Below are positions 36,772-48,900 of a DNA stretch of 64,000 bases, one piece after another (position 1 is the first letter of the stretch; the number at the start of each line of letters is the position of its first letter). The translations under genes and the position numbers were made by a program. Under the pieces are notes generated by a model, which was not told where the DNA came from, did no database searches, and saw nothing but the letters and a program-made list of their open reading frames with translations. Source of the stretch: Parasponia andersonii (taxonomy: Eukaryota > Streptophyta > Magnoliopsida > Rosales > Cannabaceae); NCBI GenBank assembly GCA_002914805.1, contig JXTB01000514.1:39934-103933 (forward strand). The letters run 5' to 3'.

Positions 36772-38078
36772 CTAGATCAGAGAAGGGACTGAAGACCCAA
36801 TACTATTCGCCGGATCGTGCCAGTTCCCGCCGACTGCCACCGCCGTCGGATTCCAGTAGAGAGAAGGATCTGCTGTTGCGAAGCCAATTTGGTCCGTCTG
36901 ATCATTCTGGCAATTATTAGCAGCAACAGCAGCGGCACTACTCCAATCCAACCTGCCTTGCCCATCTTCCAACTTCACTTGTTTCCCGGCTTCGCCGCCA
37001 CCGTTGGCGGCCGCCGCGACATGAAGGTCTTCAAAAGGCACTGCTAATGGCTGAAAGTGGTTGCTGTTGGACCCTCTAGAGTCTTTCAAACCACCATTTG
37101 TGAACTTTGAAGCGAGCAAGGACGCAATTGTAGGAGAAGCCCCGGCAGCCGAAGATAATGGAGTATTAGTACTGAAAATAGAGCTATAGCTTGAGAGTAG
37201 TGAGTTCGAAGAGACAATATCTTGGATATTCTTAGTGGGATTACTACTACTACTACTAAAGCCGTTTTGATAATGATGATCAGCGCCATCATTAATATGC
37301 CCATGAACTGATGATGAAAAACCTAATCCAAGAGCATTGATCAACTGATGAGGCTGACCATCATGTAGATCGTAACCAGAAGTAGTGCTACTCATGAACC
37401 TGGAAAACGGAAGCACGTGGCTCATATCAGAATTAGGGTTACCGGGTAACCCATAAAATAGAGGACTGATCATGTGTGAGGTCGAAGACAAGTCGATCTG
37501 GGGTTGAAGTATAACTGAACCCGGGTTTGAATTATTGTTGTTAGCTGAGGAAGAAGAAGAAGAATTGGCTCCTGATCCATCGGTGGTGCCCGAGGCGGCT
37601 GGCCTTTTTACGCGCTTGTTCTTTCGGCAGCCACCGCCGACGGGGACGTTCCTTAGGGTTCCACCTCTTGTCCAGTAACGCTTACAAGCTTTGCAAAAGT
37701 GTCTTGGTTGGGATAAGCTGTAGTTGTTGTAGTAGCAAAACTTTGTGTTTGAAGAATCACAACGAGGACACTTAAGGGCTACACCTTGTTGTTGCTGCTG
37801 TTGTTGTTGTTGGAGTACTTGTTCTTGCCTTGGTTTCTCCATTGTTGTCCTACCATAATGAGATGATGAAGCCATACTGTTCAAAGACTTATTCTGGTCA
37901 TCTATGTGATTCTGGTACCAGACAATTAGAGAAAGAGAGAGAGAGAGAGAGAGAAAAAAAAAAAAAGAAAAGAGAGGTTAAGTTGGGTGTATTAGGGTAA
38001 AAATAACAAGACGATAGAGAAATTCTGTTCCAAAAGCTAAGCAACAAAAATGGGGTCATGTTTTTTGTCTAATAATTG

Positions 38079-38127
<49 letters not shown>

Positions 38128-38201
38128 ACCTGTGGCCATTCGTTAGTAGTTGATGAAGAGATGTGTACCATCTTCTCATTATCATAGTTGCTCATTAACA
38201 T
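36772..38201 (-). CDS. Dof zinc-finger transcription factor B, two exons
   Basis: Exon 1 38201-38130 encodes [20 protein letters not shown]... ending in NEWPQ. Exon 2 37911-36772 continues at [16 protein letters not shown]. The intron is GTTCAT...TACCAG, in phase 0, giving 403 residues. A second in-frame ATG at 38195 is an alternative start, and a start at the internal ATG 37875 would give a shorter protein. The Dof finger has cysteines at 72, 75, 97 and 100 ([48 protein letters not shown]). A run of nine Gln precedes it and Ser/Asn-rich tracts follow. The C-terminus, with ...LYWNP...[21 protein letters not shown] sequence, resembles the conserved tail of DOF1.4/DOF5.1-like proteins (recalled). 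It would bind AAAG sites in the nucleus. Dof genes with one short first exon are common, which supports this model. Confidence 0.92.
37930..37953. repeat. (GA)n tract in the Dof B intron
   Basis: Near-perfect GA repeat followed by an A run. On the gene strand it is a pyrimidine tract close to the 3' splice site. Confidence 0.85.
38081..38124. repeat. (GA)22 microsatellite at the 5' end of the Dof B intron
   Basis: 44 bases of GA ending five bases from the exon 1 donor boundary at 38130. As a CT run in the intron it could affect splicing or bind GAGA-type factors. That is inference. Confidence 0.93.
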
Positions 38202-40642
38202 TTTTTTCTCTCAAAGGAATCGTTGAAACAAAGAATAAACAGACAAAGAGCAGGTGGCGACGTGAGTCTCTCTTAGAGTCTCTCTTTCTTGACGGGGTTG
38301 AAACATTAAGACCATATAATATAATAATATAAGACTCGGAGAAAAAAACTATTAATTATTATTAGTTTTCTAAATCTAATTTCACGTGATGGGTTCTGGT
38401 CCAAAATCGAATTTGAGTTAGATGATATATTATTCAAGGAATTAATGAAAAAAATAAACGGAAAAAAAAAAAAGAATGAGAGATCAGGGTCGACATTCGA
38501 AATCCAAGAAGAGGACAGAGAGGTAAAGTGGCATTACGGATGAATATTTGGTAGGTTCAAGAAAGGCAAAGCAAAAACCAGTTTATTTAACATGAGACTA
38601 CACATTCCGCATCACTATACGTATAACATTCCTTTCGATCTACATAGAGATACGGGAAAATTTTAGATAAGTAGAGGGATAAGTAGAGAGGGAATCCCTA
38701 GACTTAGAGAGCTCTTTAGTCTAGCCCATTAACCAATGATCTCTCACACAGCAAATCCCACTTCAACCTTTTCTCTTATTCTTCTCATTTATTAATCAAT
38801 CACCATATATATATATGTTGACATATATAATGCATTAATGAATTTTATTGTTTATTATTCAATTTTGATCGCACAACTTATATACTATTTAATTAATATT
38901 CGAGTTTACTCTATCAATTTGATCGATGAGACATCATTGTTGATTAACAAAATAAAGAACCATTGGTCGGTTTATGAGTTTGCTAGTAGCCTCAGTGTAA
39001 AATCTTCTAAAATTTTGCTCGAGGCCAAAGCTTGATTTATGGGAGAAAAAATGGCCATGAATAATGTTGTCTTTTTGACATAATTGTTGGTCCATAATAT
39101 AAGATACAATATCATGCATAGAAATATATGTGACACTGATTTAGCCAGGGCAACTAGCTAGGCAAGTAATTTAAGGCGTACGAGCATATATAGCGGAAGA
39201 CCAAGAAGGATATTTCATTGACATATGAGTGGCGAAAAGTCCAAAAGAAAAGGGACAAGAGGGCACCATGTGGCGGTCTACATCTTAGACTCAGACACAC
39301 AAGGGAGAAGACCACGCTTTATTCTTTCTCAAGGCCGCTCTTGCTCCCATTCCCATCTCTCTCTCTCAGTTTGGCCTAATAAATAAATAATTTTAAAAAC
39401 AATTATAAAAACAAAAAAGAGAAAAATAAAGCCTTAAGATATATAATAAGTGTCAGAGTGAGAGACCGTAGAAACTAATAAGGTGCAGACCCATGTGGTG
39501 TGCACTTGGGGCAGCTGAGCCCCCTAAGTGTTGAAGAAAAAAAGAGATAAGAGGAAGAAAAAGCAAAGCATAATACTTTGTGGAACATTAAACGGATTTT
39601 GTAGTCTCCCAAGGGATCTTCTCCTCCTTCCCTACAACCCAGCATTATTCTTGCGCAGTTACAATTTGATCTATGGTAATTAAAATATTACTATAGTGTT
39701 GTTCTTTACAAGACCATCTCATTTGGTTATTCTATGATCTATAGTTCAATATGACTGCATAAAGTATATCCATCTGGAAACATATTATATAGTAATATAT
39801 ATGGGGTGATTAATTTATTTTACTACTATTGTATATTGGAGATAAATTAAAAGTAGAGACAGCTTAGTTAGCTTGAAGAATTTTACTTTTGTTGAGTAAT
39901 TAGATTCTTGATCCCTCAGGGTTAAATAAAGAATTGTCTATCTCCGAGAGAATAACTTACCTTTTAATCCCATAAAAACAGATAAATGAGCACATGCATT
40001 AAACTTATACTAAGCATATTTAGTATTATTTTATTTTAGCATGCTACTAACTAGTAAGTAACTCTTAAGTATGACCATGTTAATTGTCATGAGTCTAGAT
40101 TTGTAAGTAGATGTATAGATTTTCTCTTTTGATATATCTATATCTTTATAATATAAATTACTTGTTTGTTTTTACCCATTTGCATAATCAAAGCCATACA
40201 TAGAAGGCACTTATTAGGATCATTAATAAGGAACTATTGAAAATTAAAACAGGAGAAATTTAACCCACCCATTGTTTATCTAAAACAGGACATTATCTTA
40301 ATAATTAATGTTGCTAACTAATTCGATGTTTGCCTTGAAGGGCTGGTGGGCACTTGTTTAGTTGAATATTGTAGGCCTATTATATATGTAGACAAATATA
40401 TGTGCGAGTACTATATATTTCTATATTTGTATGTATATAAGATATGTGAAAGTGAACAAAACTGCAGTGAGTGAGAGAGAGAGAGAGAGGTGGCGAGTGG
40501 GTCCAAGTAGACGAGGCAGATGGCCCACAGCAATATTGATCAGTAGTCACTGAGCAGTGACCACCATAGCACCACCAGCGGACAAAGAGATTCCAATTTG
40601 GAAAACATGAAAGAAACCCAACGCGCACGTTAAAGTGAAGAG

Positions 40643-40685
<43 letters not shown>

Positions 40686-41433
40686 AATACATAAATAGAG
40701 ATAGAGAGAGAGATTGAAGATTACAGGGGACCGAAGCATCAAATCCAACCCAACTGTACCCATCAAAAGCTGCCCACTTTGCACCCCAAACTATGTGCAG
40801 ACAAAGATCTCACTCGCCCCATCTGTTGTATATTAATATTATATTTTCATCTTAATTTACTTTTATATATATATAATTATAAATTACTGCTTCTATCTAA
40901 ATTACAAGTTTTTTTTTTTTTAATAAAATGGTACCGAGAGAAACTAACAGGGCAGAAGACTAAGAGATCATTTGGTAATTTATTAAAATAAAATAAAATA
41001 AAGTACATTGAAAAAGAAACAAACTGATTAAGGTAATTACTGAAACATAGAAAAGAATAGTCTTGGGAGACGTTAAATAGTTTTGTCAAAATAAAACTAT
41101 CATCTTTATCTCCGAATAATGTATAAAATTTTTTTTGTGTAAAATCTAGAGAAAAAAACTCAAAAAAAAAGGGCACATTGTATATAGCGTAAGCCACAAA
41201 GAAAAGTAAAACTTACATAGTCCAAAGCTTTTGTTGATTGCTGTATTGAAGAAGTTCGGTACAATATACCGCGCCAAATTAGAGTTTGAATACTCGTAAT
41301 TTTAGAAATTAAAATGTCTACAAGAGATTTTTATTCTCAATAGATATGGAGAAACATGAAAGTTCATATTAGAGAGTATTCTAATACAACAGATCTATCA
41401 TGGCTTCTAATGTCAAAGAATAGACACAGAGTA
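38202..41433. other. Upstream region of Dof gene B and spacer
   Basis: The first few hundred bases should be the Dof B leader and promoter. Farther on, (GA) at 40469-40489 and (CT) at 40643-40681 flank a GC-richer 150-base stretch that looks like a transcribed leader but has no coding frame. No gene is supported. Confidence 0.5.
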
Positions 41434-43643
41434 TGTCACAACCCAACGCTTAAATTAGTGGCAGAAGAAGAATTTTGCAAGGTTAAGAAATTCTTTGATT
41501 TATTTGAAAACGCCGAAAAAATTATAGTTTTATAAAACAGTCAGTTTTAAATAAAACGTTTGGAATTCTATCTCGTCAACATCTTTCACAGTTCGTATAC
41601 ACTATTAAACATAGATCGAATAAATAGTGAAAAAAACTTAAATCAAATATATGTTCAAGCATTATCATCATCCACATCAAAACAGACATCAGAATGACAT
41701 ATATGAGTTCACAGACAAAAATATAAAGTAGTAATCTTGATTCAATACTAAAACAAAACTCAAATAGTCAAAACACCACAACAACACACTTCAAGTATTA
41801 CTAAGATAAAGAACTATAATCCCGATAGTCTCTTGCTCCTATTGAGCTCCAAGATTGTACTGGACACTACCTAAGGAAGAGAGGAAGGGAGTTAGTATAA
41901 AATGCCCAATAGGAAAAGCAGTTATCTCAATTGAAAATATTTTAGTGACGGAAAGCTCCTGCATGGTTAGTTTTAATCTAATACATACATATATGATAAT
42001 CCAAAACCGAAAATCGTCACGTATATATATAAATAAATCAGTATAATCAAAATCATTCAATTCAGATACACATGATACAAATCAACCCATACCCATGAGT
42101 TCACTTCTTCTCATCTTTGAAAACCTAAGATGATGGCACTAAGTGTACCTAACAGCCTGCCTGACACCTAAGCCCATATCCAGAGGGAACACCCTTGTGC
42201 CGCCTACCAAATCTGAAAGGGCAACCGAATTCCCTACACCTACTAAATGGAGAGATAATCAGAAGTAACAAACTCCGTGCAAGTTTACGGACTCTACACT
42301 GACGGTGGGGTATGTAGCACCACACTGTAAACCCACGATACTAATACAGTTCTTGTGTATGATCCTATGACACGTGCAACACAGAACTAAAGTGTGAAAA
42401 TAATCGTACTTTCATTTTTTAATAAAATAAGTATATTATGTTTTTATTAAAAAAAATGGACAGCAAAACAACCCTATTTTTGATATACCCAAAATAACCT
42501 GCACTCAGAAAATCCCCAGAGTAATACAGCATATATATGTATATCATATCATCACAGTCCATCACATGTGTTCAAGAAAACCAAAAATCACATTTGTTCT
42601 TATATCTTGTAGAAAACAAGTTTTATTCGAAAATAGTATAAAACGAAGGTAACCGAATCCCTACTTCACAAGAATAACAATACCATGCTATTGAATCTTC
42701 AAGGCGTCGTTGACGATCATTCGGAGGGTCGGAAACTAATTCCAAGCCCTCAATCGTTCTCTTATAAAAAAAAATCAACTTCTCAACGAAGCTTCAATTC
42801 CACAAACGGACCTCTTCACTGAATTCCTAGCACCCAAAATAGCTAGGTTACACCTTTAACTTGTCCAATTTGAGTCCAGGTCCACATCGGGCCGGTGGCA
42901 TACAAATCGAGGCAAATCTTAGCCGTCTGATTTTGAATTTCGTGCCGATCACCAAACATAAGTAATATATATATATATCAAACTTCTCCATTTTTCGAGT
43001 ACAATTCAAAAATAACAATAAAAATACAATCCAACGACCGGATCAAAAATTCAACTCAATCTTAAAATATTCCAAAAATAGCAACTTTCAATTCGGATAG
43101 TATAGGGTTAAGATATATATACCTTGAGCTTCTTCTCGATGAGACGAATCCAACGAGCCTAGTTAGGGGTCAAATGGTGGCTGGAATCGTTGCTGGCATC
43201 GAAAAATCTGAAACAATCTACTTCGTCTTCTACGGCAACGGCGGCTTCGGCAGCTGCTGGCGACGGTCAACGGAGCTTCCTGGCAGCACAACAAGCTCGC
43301 ACCAGATGGTTAGCAGGCCAGACGGTGACCTGAGCGGCGGCGCGGCCCTCGCCGATCCTTCGGCCGAGAATGAGCAGAGAGAAAGAGAGAACGTCGGGAA
43401 GAGAGAGGGAGAAGAGATAAAGGAAGAGAAAATGACAGGTCACGTGGCCCTGTCATATAGGGCTATGCAATTTTGATAAATTACACAACTATCCCCAAAT
43501 TTTCAAATTCCTTTCAAATTAGTCCCCCTAAATTTAAAATTTAGTCTATCTGCACAAAACTTTTGTAAATTAATCCCTCCAATATAATACCCAAAAATTA
43601 GTAAAATATCCAAATTACCCTCCTAAAAATCTGGGTTTTTATA
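41434..43643 (-). repeat. Solo LTR of the element 2 family (2210 bp)
   Basis: In minus orientation it starts TATAAAAACCC, matching TGTAAAAACCC of element 2, and ends CTTCTGCCACTAATTTA... then TTGTGACA. It shares the GC-rich block, the TA run and the hairpin region with both element 2 LTRs. The flanks are GAGTA (41429-41433) and GAATA (43644-43648), a 5-base duplication with one change. No internal region is attached, so it arose by LTR-LTR recombination. The 100-codon plus frame at 43174-43476 is part of this LTR. Confidence 0.88.
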
Positions 43644-43699
43644 GAATACGTCTTAAAAACTATGACCAGATAAGCCGAGCCACTCTCTAGTCAAATATT

Positions 43700-46600
43700 T
43701 TTCCACCCAAAATCCCGTACATAAGAGATTGCATGAATAGCGGTTGTTAATCCTGTCTCAAAAGCATAAGTCTTACCAATAAGAATGACGAAACCACTTC
43801 TAAAGAAACCTTGAATATCATAAAAATTCTAACACAACCTGTTAAGCTTAGACAATTATGAGCAGCACCATCTGTGTTAACTTTAACCAGCTATGTGGAG
43901 GAACACACTAAGATATTTCAACAATTTTTTGCGATCTTAGAGGTTTTAGCTTCAGGTGAAGATATTTCAGAATTTCTAGCTCCTCTATAGAGTTTTTAAT
44001 GGTTCCAAAACTAATAATATTAGACTCACTAACTACTCACTAAATTAAAGTGATGGCTAAGTGAATAGAAGTAGGTTCATTATCAAATAACAGCTTGTTT
44101 CGTGAAGTCCAAATAACCCAAATAGCAGTCACAATTACGGTTCTCCAAAGTTGAAAATTTTGACTGTTAAAGTTATCTTAAAGGCATCTAATCAAAGGTC
44201 AATAACAATGCCATCTAAATGAATCCAATACCTAAAAGCTAATGAGATAGCCTTCCCAAAGAGTACGTATAAAAGATGAGCAATATTTTTCTTATGAGAG
44301 AAACAAAAGTGATAACAATAAGGTATTTTGAAGCCTATCTTAATAAGATTCTATTCTGTTGGAAATTTATCCTAAAACACTATCCAAAAAACCATGGAGT
44401 GTGATGGAGAGATATAACTAGCCCAAAACTTATCCCTCTTATCTTTCCTCCGTAATAAAACCAACTAAAGACTTAGAAAAGTCTAAACAAATAACTTTAC
44501 CAGAAGTAGAATGACGACATATAAAAGTATTTGGATAGTTGCAGATAATAGTCTTTCTGATTTTATCAAGAATAAAAAAAAATCATAAATAAAAGAAGCT
44601 TGAAGACATCATTCAGAATTAGAAATAAGCTCACCAATAGTAGTATCAAGACTAGGCTTAGAAGTATCATTATAAGCAGTCATCTCATTTAAAGGAGATC
44701 CCAGCCAATTATTCAATCAAAAGTAAATCTTGGAATCTTTTTTGATTGTCCAAATTGGCTCCTCAAGAAGAGGCTGAATGTGAGATCTTAAATCGCACCA
44801 AATAGAGGATTTCCAAATTTACATTGAGAAAAACTATTGGAGAGGAGCTGCTTCCTAATGAATTTAAAAATGAAAGATTCATCTGTCATTAAACTCTAAG
44901 ATAGTTTTTTTAGAAGGGCTACATTAAGAATTTTAAGATCTCGAATGCCTAAGGCCCCACCTTTTTTAGGTTTGCTACACATCCTACAAAAGGCAATTAT
45001 AAATTTAGCTACCTTGGTTGAACCATACCATAAAAGTTTCTTATTGAAGAAATCAACTCTTTTAGAAGAGTAGCGATAGACTTAAAAGGAGTTGAAAAGT
45101 TGACTCATGATAACTGAATCGATAACACTCACTCTACCTGCAAAAGATAGATGCAAGCCTTTCTAATACTCAAAATTGTTATAGATCTTGTAAAGTAGCG
45201 GTTGAAAATTAGAATGTCTAGAAGATCCGACAAATAGAGAAATACCAAGATAAGTGAATGACGAACTACCTCTTCTTATACTCGTGTAATTCAAAAATTC
45301 AGACTCAACAAGAGGGGACAACGATACTGCTAAAATAAATAAAGAATTTATTAAAGATAAATTGTTGGCCAGACTGTATTGCATAAACTTGAACAGCCTT
45401 CATAATCAATCTAATGTTGGTTTTGAAAGCTCTAGCAAAAAAACGTACATCATCTACAAAAAAAAAGTGAGTAAGAGCTTTGTCCTTTCTTGTAGAAGTT
45501 ACGGGATCAACTTAGCCCTTTTGAGTAATAAATTGAGATAATGGCTGAGATAGTCTTAAGAGAGAGAGAAGATCTCCTTAATACACACCTCTGGAGTAAG
45601 GAAAATAACTAAGGGGGGAACTATTAATCAAAACAGAGAGGCGAGCTGAATAAAAAATATTACCTACTCATTTCACAAAAGTATAATCAAAGCCGAAAGT
45701 AGAGAGCATAACTTTAACGAAATCCTAACGCAGGATGTCAAAAGTTTTTCTAATATCCAACTTCATAGCAAAATTACCGCCAAAATTTTTCTTATCTAGA
45801 CAATTGTAACATTTTGAGGCTCCAACATTACAATCTCTAATGCATCTTCCAGACACATAACCAAATTAGTTTGGAGATCTGAGAGTATATAAGACCCAAA
45901 TGATCAATGATAATCTTAGTAATCAATTTATAGAGATAATTTCTCAAAATAATAGGACGGTACTGATCAATAGTAAAAGCATGGTCCATTTTAGGGATTA
46001 ACACCAAAAACTTAGAATTCAAGCTAAGGGTTAAAGTACCTGATTGAAAAGAATTGCTAGACTGCGTAACAACATCACTACCAACAATATCTTAACAGTG
46101 ACGAAAAAACTTCCCAAAAAAGCCATCTGAGCCTGAGGAGCTCGAGGAATCCATGTCAAAATTTGTTAGACAAATCTTTTTATCATTAGGGACTCGATAA
46201 AGTTTTGTATTCTCAAAAGAATACCCTAGTTTAGGAATAGTCTTTTACATAAGTGAATAATTAATAACATGAGTCTATGGTTTATTGAATACGCTTATAG
46301 ATCAAGTTAATGTCCTCCACAACTTCTTCTCTAATCATCATGTGACTCAGTACCTTTTTAGCTTTTTAACATTTCACAATATTATGAAAAAATGAAGAGT
46401 TTCTACCGCCCTCCTTTAACCATCTGACTCTACTTTGCTCACAGAAGTAAATTTCTTCTCAAGAAAGGAATGAATCCAAAGAAGAGAGACCTTCGGTCTC
46501 TTGAAAAAGAAGAGAATCCGAAAAATCTTCATTAGAAAGACGTTCTTGAATAGTTAAGACTTTTTTTGATGCTTTGAAAATATTAAGTTGAAGATCTCCA

Positions 46601-47460
46601 AAAACATGCCAATTCTATATCTTTAATTCATATTTCATATTCTTAGGCTTCCTGATAAGGATGGTAATGAGGGGACCGAAGTAAAGACGAGACCAAATGT
46701 TGCCAACAAACTCCTTATACCCCGGGTGAGTCAACCACACTCCTTGAAAGCGAAGAGGAAGAGAGGCAGTAATAGTATCCTTTATACGAGACAATAAAAG
46801 TGGATGATGATCTAAGTGTAACTAAGGTAAACAAATATAGGAGATTTGGCTCCACCTCTTTAAATATTCTTCATTGTAGAAAGCTATGTTTAGGCGAGAC
46901 ATCATAATTCTTCCCCCGCGAGAGCCATGCCAAGTGTGAATAGGACCTTGAAAATCAATGTCAATCAAATTGCAAAGAGTAACACTAGCTCGAAAGTTTT
47001 CGCAATAGCGATGTTTAATAATATTCGTAGTCTCATAAGAACCCATAATAGAGTTAAAGTCACCTAAAATTAACCAAAGGCCAAAAATATACAAAGAAGA
47101 TAAAAAGTCCCATAAGTGACGTCGCATAATATAATCACAACTGGCGTAGAAAAAGCTAACAAAAAACAAGACAATATTGAATAGAAAAGTCTAAGAAATA
47201 TGTTGAGAATGAGAAACAATAAATTGAAAGTTAGAAACTGCCAGAATGTCAGAAACTCAAAGAGAAGAAAATGGTTTATCATTTTAAGCCAACAAATGAA
47301 GACCAATGGAGCTCAAAAAATGAGCAGGAGTAGAGATATATATACACATAGTCTCAGCTAAGCATAGAATATCAAGACAATGAAGTATGCACAAATATTT
47401 TAGGGATCTTTAGGTACCAAGGTTAGAGATACCCTAACAATTCTAATAAATAATTTTCAT
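43700..47460 (-). pseudogene. LINE ORF2: endonuclease, reverse transcriptase, RNase H
   Basis: The likely start is the ATG at 47460, with an N-terminal MKIIY...RSLKYLCILHCLDILCLAET-like pattern of LINE endonucleases, interrupted by stops. The endonuclease continues at 47169-46822 with WLILGDFNSIMGSYE and the HTWHGSRGG segment. RT appears at 46022-45837 (FLVLIPKMDHAFTIDQYRPI, the plant LINE 'LIPK...FRPI' motif). Its catalytic FVDDV motif is at about 45465-45440. RNase H is marked by KVNTDGAA at 43884-43861. It would nick target DNA and prime reverse transcription from it. It is non-functional here. Confidence 0.87.
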
Positions 47461-47479
47461 TGAGAAATTGATGTTGAAG

Positions 47480-48850
47480 CCCATGTAATAGGCTTGGTGG
47501 ACTGAGCTTGAGTAGCTTTCTTTTGTTTTTTGGATTGAACTTCTTGCCAACCTTTATTCTTAGAGGAAGGACCTTAGTATGATAAATATCATTGGTGTCT
47601 ATATTATCACTTTTAGGTACCTCAAAAGATGAGGTATTTATTAATCAGGTTTATCCACAATGGTTGGATCTAAATGAGCCACTATGTGAAATACCTAGTA
47701 TGTATCACACACAAGAATGAGATCCAAATTTTGTTACAAGACTTGTGTATCATCCTGAGAGGTAGTATTGTTAACTATAACAACCTCGTCTTTCTCATCA
47801 GCATGTGCTTTACCCTTAGCCAAAATATCAACTGAAGCAACCTCATCTTCGAAAAGAGATATGGAAATATTTTGCAAAGGTATATCTGAAGATTTTTGAT
47901 CATCTTGAAAATTACTTACATTATATTTGGGTTTACAACAAAAACCTATTGCAATAACCCCGTAACTTTTCTTAGTGACGTTGTCCTTGTCATCTTTCAA
48001 CTTATTATGATAACATTTTGAAGGAACATGGCCACTTAAAGAGCAAGTAGTGCAAAAATCTTGTAGTCTCTCACAAAAAAGATAAACAAAGCGACACTCA
48101 TCTCTGCTATCTACTTGAATTGAATCAAGTAGTGCATTCTTATGATCCACATCCACCAAAACTCTAGCATAGTGATTGATATCCCCGTTAAGAATAGCTT
48201 GGTCAATCTTAAAAGGACAACTAACTGCCATAGCCAAATCAGATAAAATTTGAGGGTGCCAAAATTCCCAAAATAATTCATAAAACTGAACCTAGACTTG
48301 AGCATTCGGAGTCTTTTCTTCTCACTTGGTACGAGTCTTTTATTCTCACTTGGAACGAAGACGGAAACCCAAAGTTGGAGCCTTAAAATAACCAGTTTTA
48401 TATTTAGTGAACCAATACTCCAGACAGGAGTTTTGTCTTTCTTAGATGTCAACATGATAAAAAAAATAACTCTTAACCAAAGAAATTAGTCGCCATAATG
48501 AAATTTTCCATATCAAATTGAGTTTAGCTTTCAAATCAACGTAAGACTAAAATTTATCACCCTTTGATAAAATAGCATGCCTAATAAGACAGAATTTACA
48601 AATGTTCAATCGTTTTTCTACAGCCATATGATTGATCTTAATTAAAACATAAGTATCTTTTTGTTGAGGCATCGATACAAAAGATTTTACAAGTGAAGCT
48701 GAAGAGCCAAAAATTTCCTTTTTGTGGAATGAAAAAAGCTCTTTGTGGCCAAGAATATCTATAGTGAGAAGCACTATAGCCAAAAGGCCACAACAATCTG
48801 CACAAGTATCAACCAATAAAATGGGCAAACAAATACACCAATAGGAATAG
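47480..48850 (-). pseudogene. LINE ORF1: DUF4283-like and CCHC zinc-knuckle protein
   Basis: The 48828-48547 frame ends EKRLNICKFCLIRHAILSKG, the N-terminal DUF4283-type motif of plant LINE ORF1 proteins. After a disrupted stretch the 48237-47734 frame carries CRFVYLFCERLQDFCTTC and the knuckle CTTCSLSGHVPSKC (CX2CX4HX4C). ORF1 proteins bind element RNA. A 24-base imperfect tandem duplication at 48309-48356 helps break the frame. Confidence 0.82.
48309..48356. repeat. 24-bp tandem duplication inside the LINE
   Basis: Units 48309-48332 and 48333-48356 each begin GAGTCTTTT and contain TTCTCACTTGG. They differ at two positions. Confidence 0.85.
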
Positions 48851-48900
48851 GGAAGTCTGAAATAAGTAACAAAAAATTAACCGAAGTCTCACAAACAATT

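Larger units (their letters stand above)
43650..48900 (-). mobile_element. L1-type LINE retrotransposon, decayed
   Basis: Minus-strand order is ORF1 (gag-like with CCHC knuckle), then ORF2 with AP-type endonuclease, reverse transcriptase and RNase H. This is the layout of plant L1 LINEs. Many stops and frameshifts are present. No poly-A tail or target-site duplication was found at the 3' side, which abuts the solo LTR. The outer limits are approximate. Confidence 0.88.

Noticed and set aside
40380..40784. 134-codon minus frame through GA/CT repeats
   Set aside because: Composed largely of Arg-Glu and Leu-Ser repeats from microsatellites.
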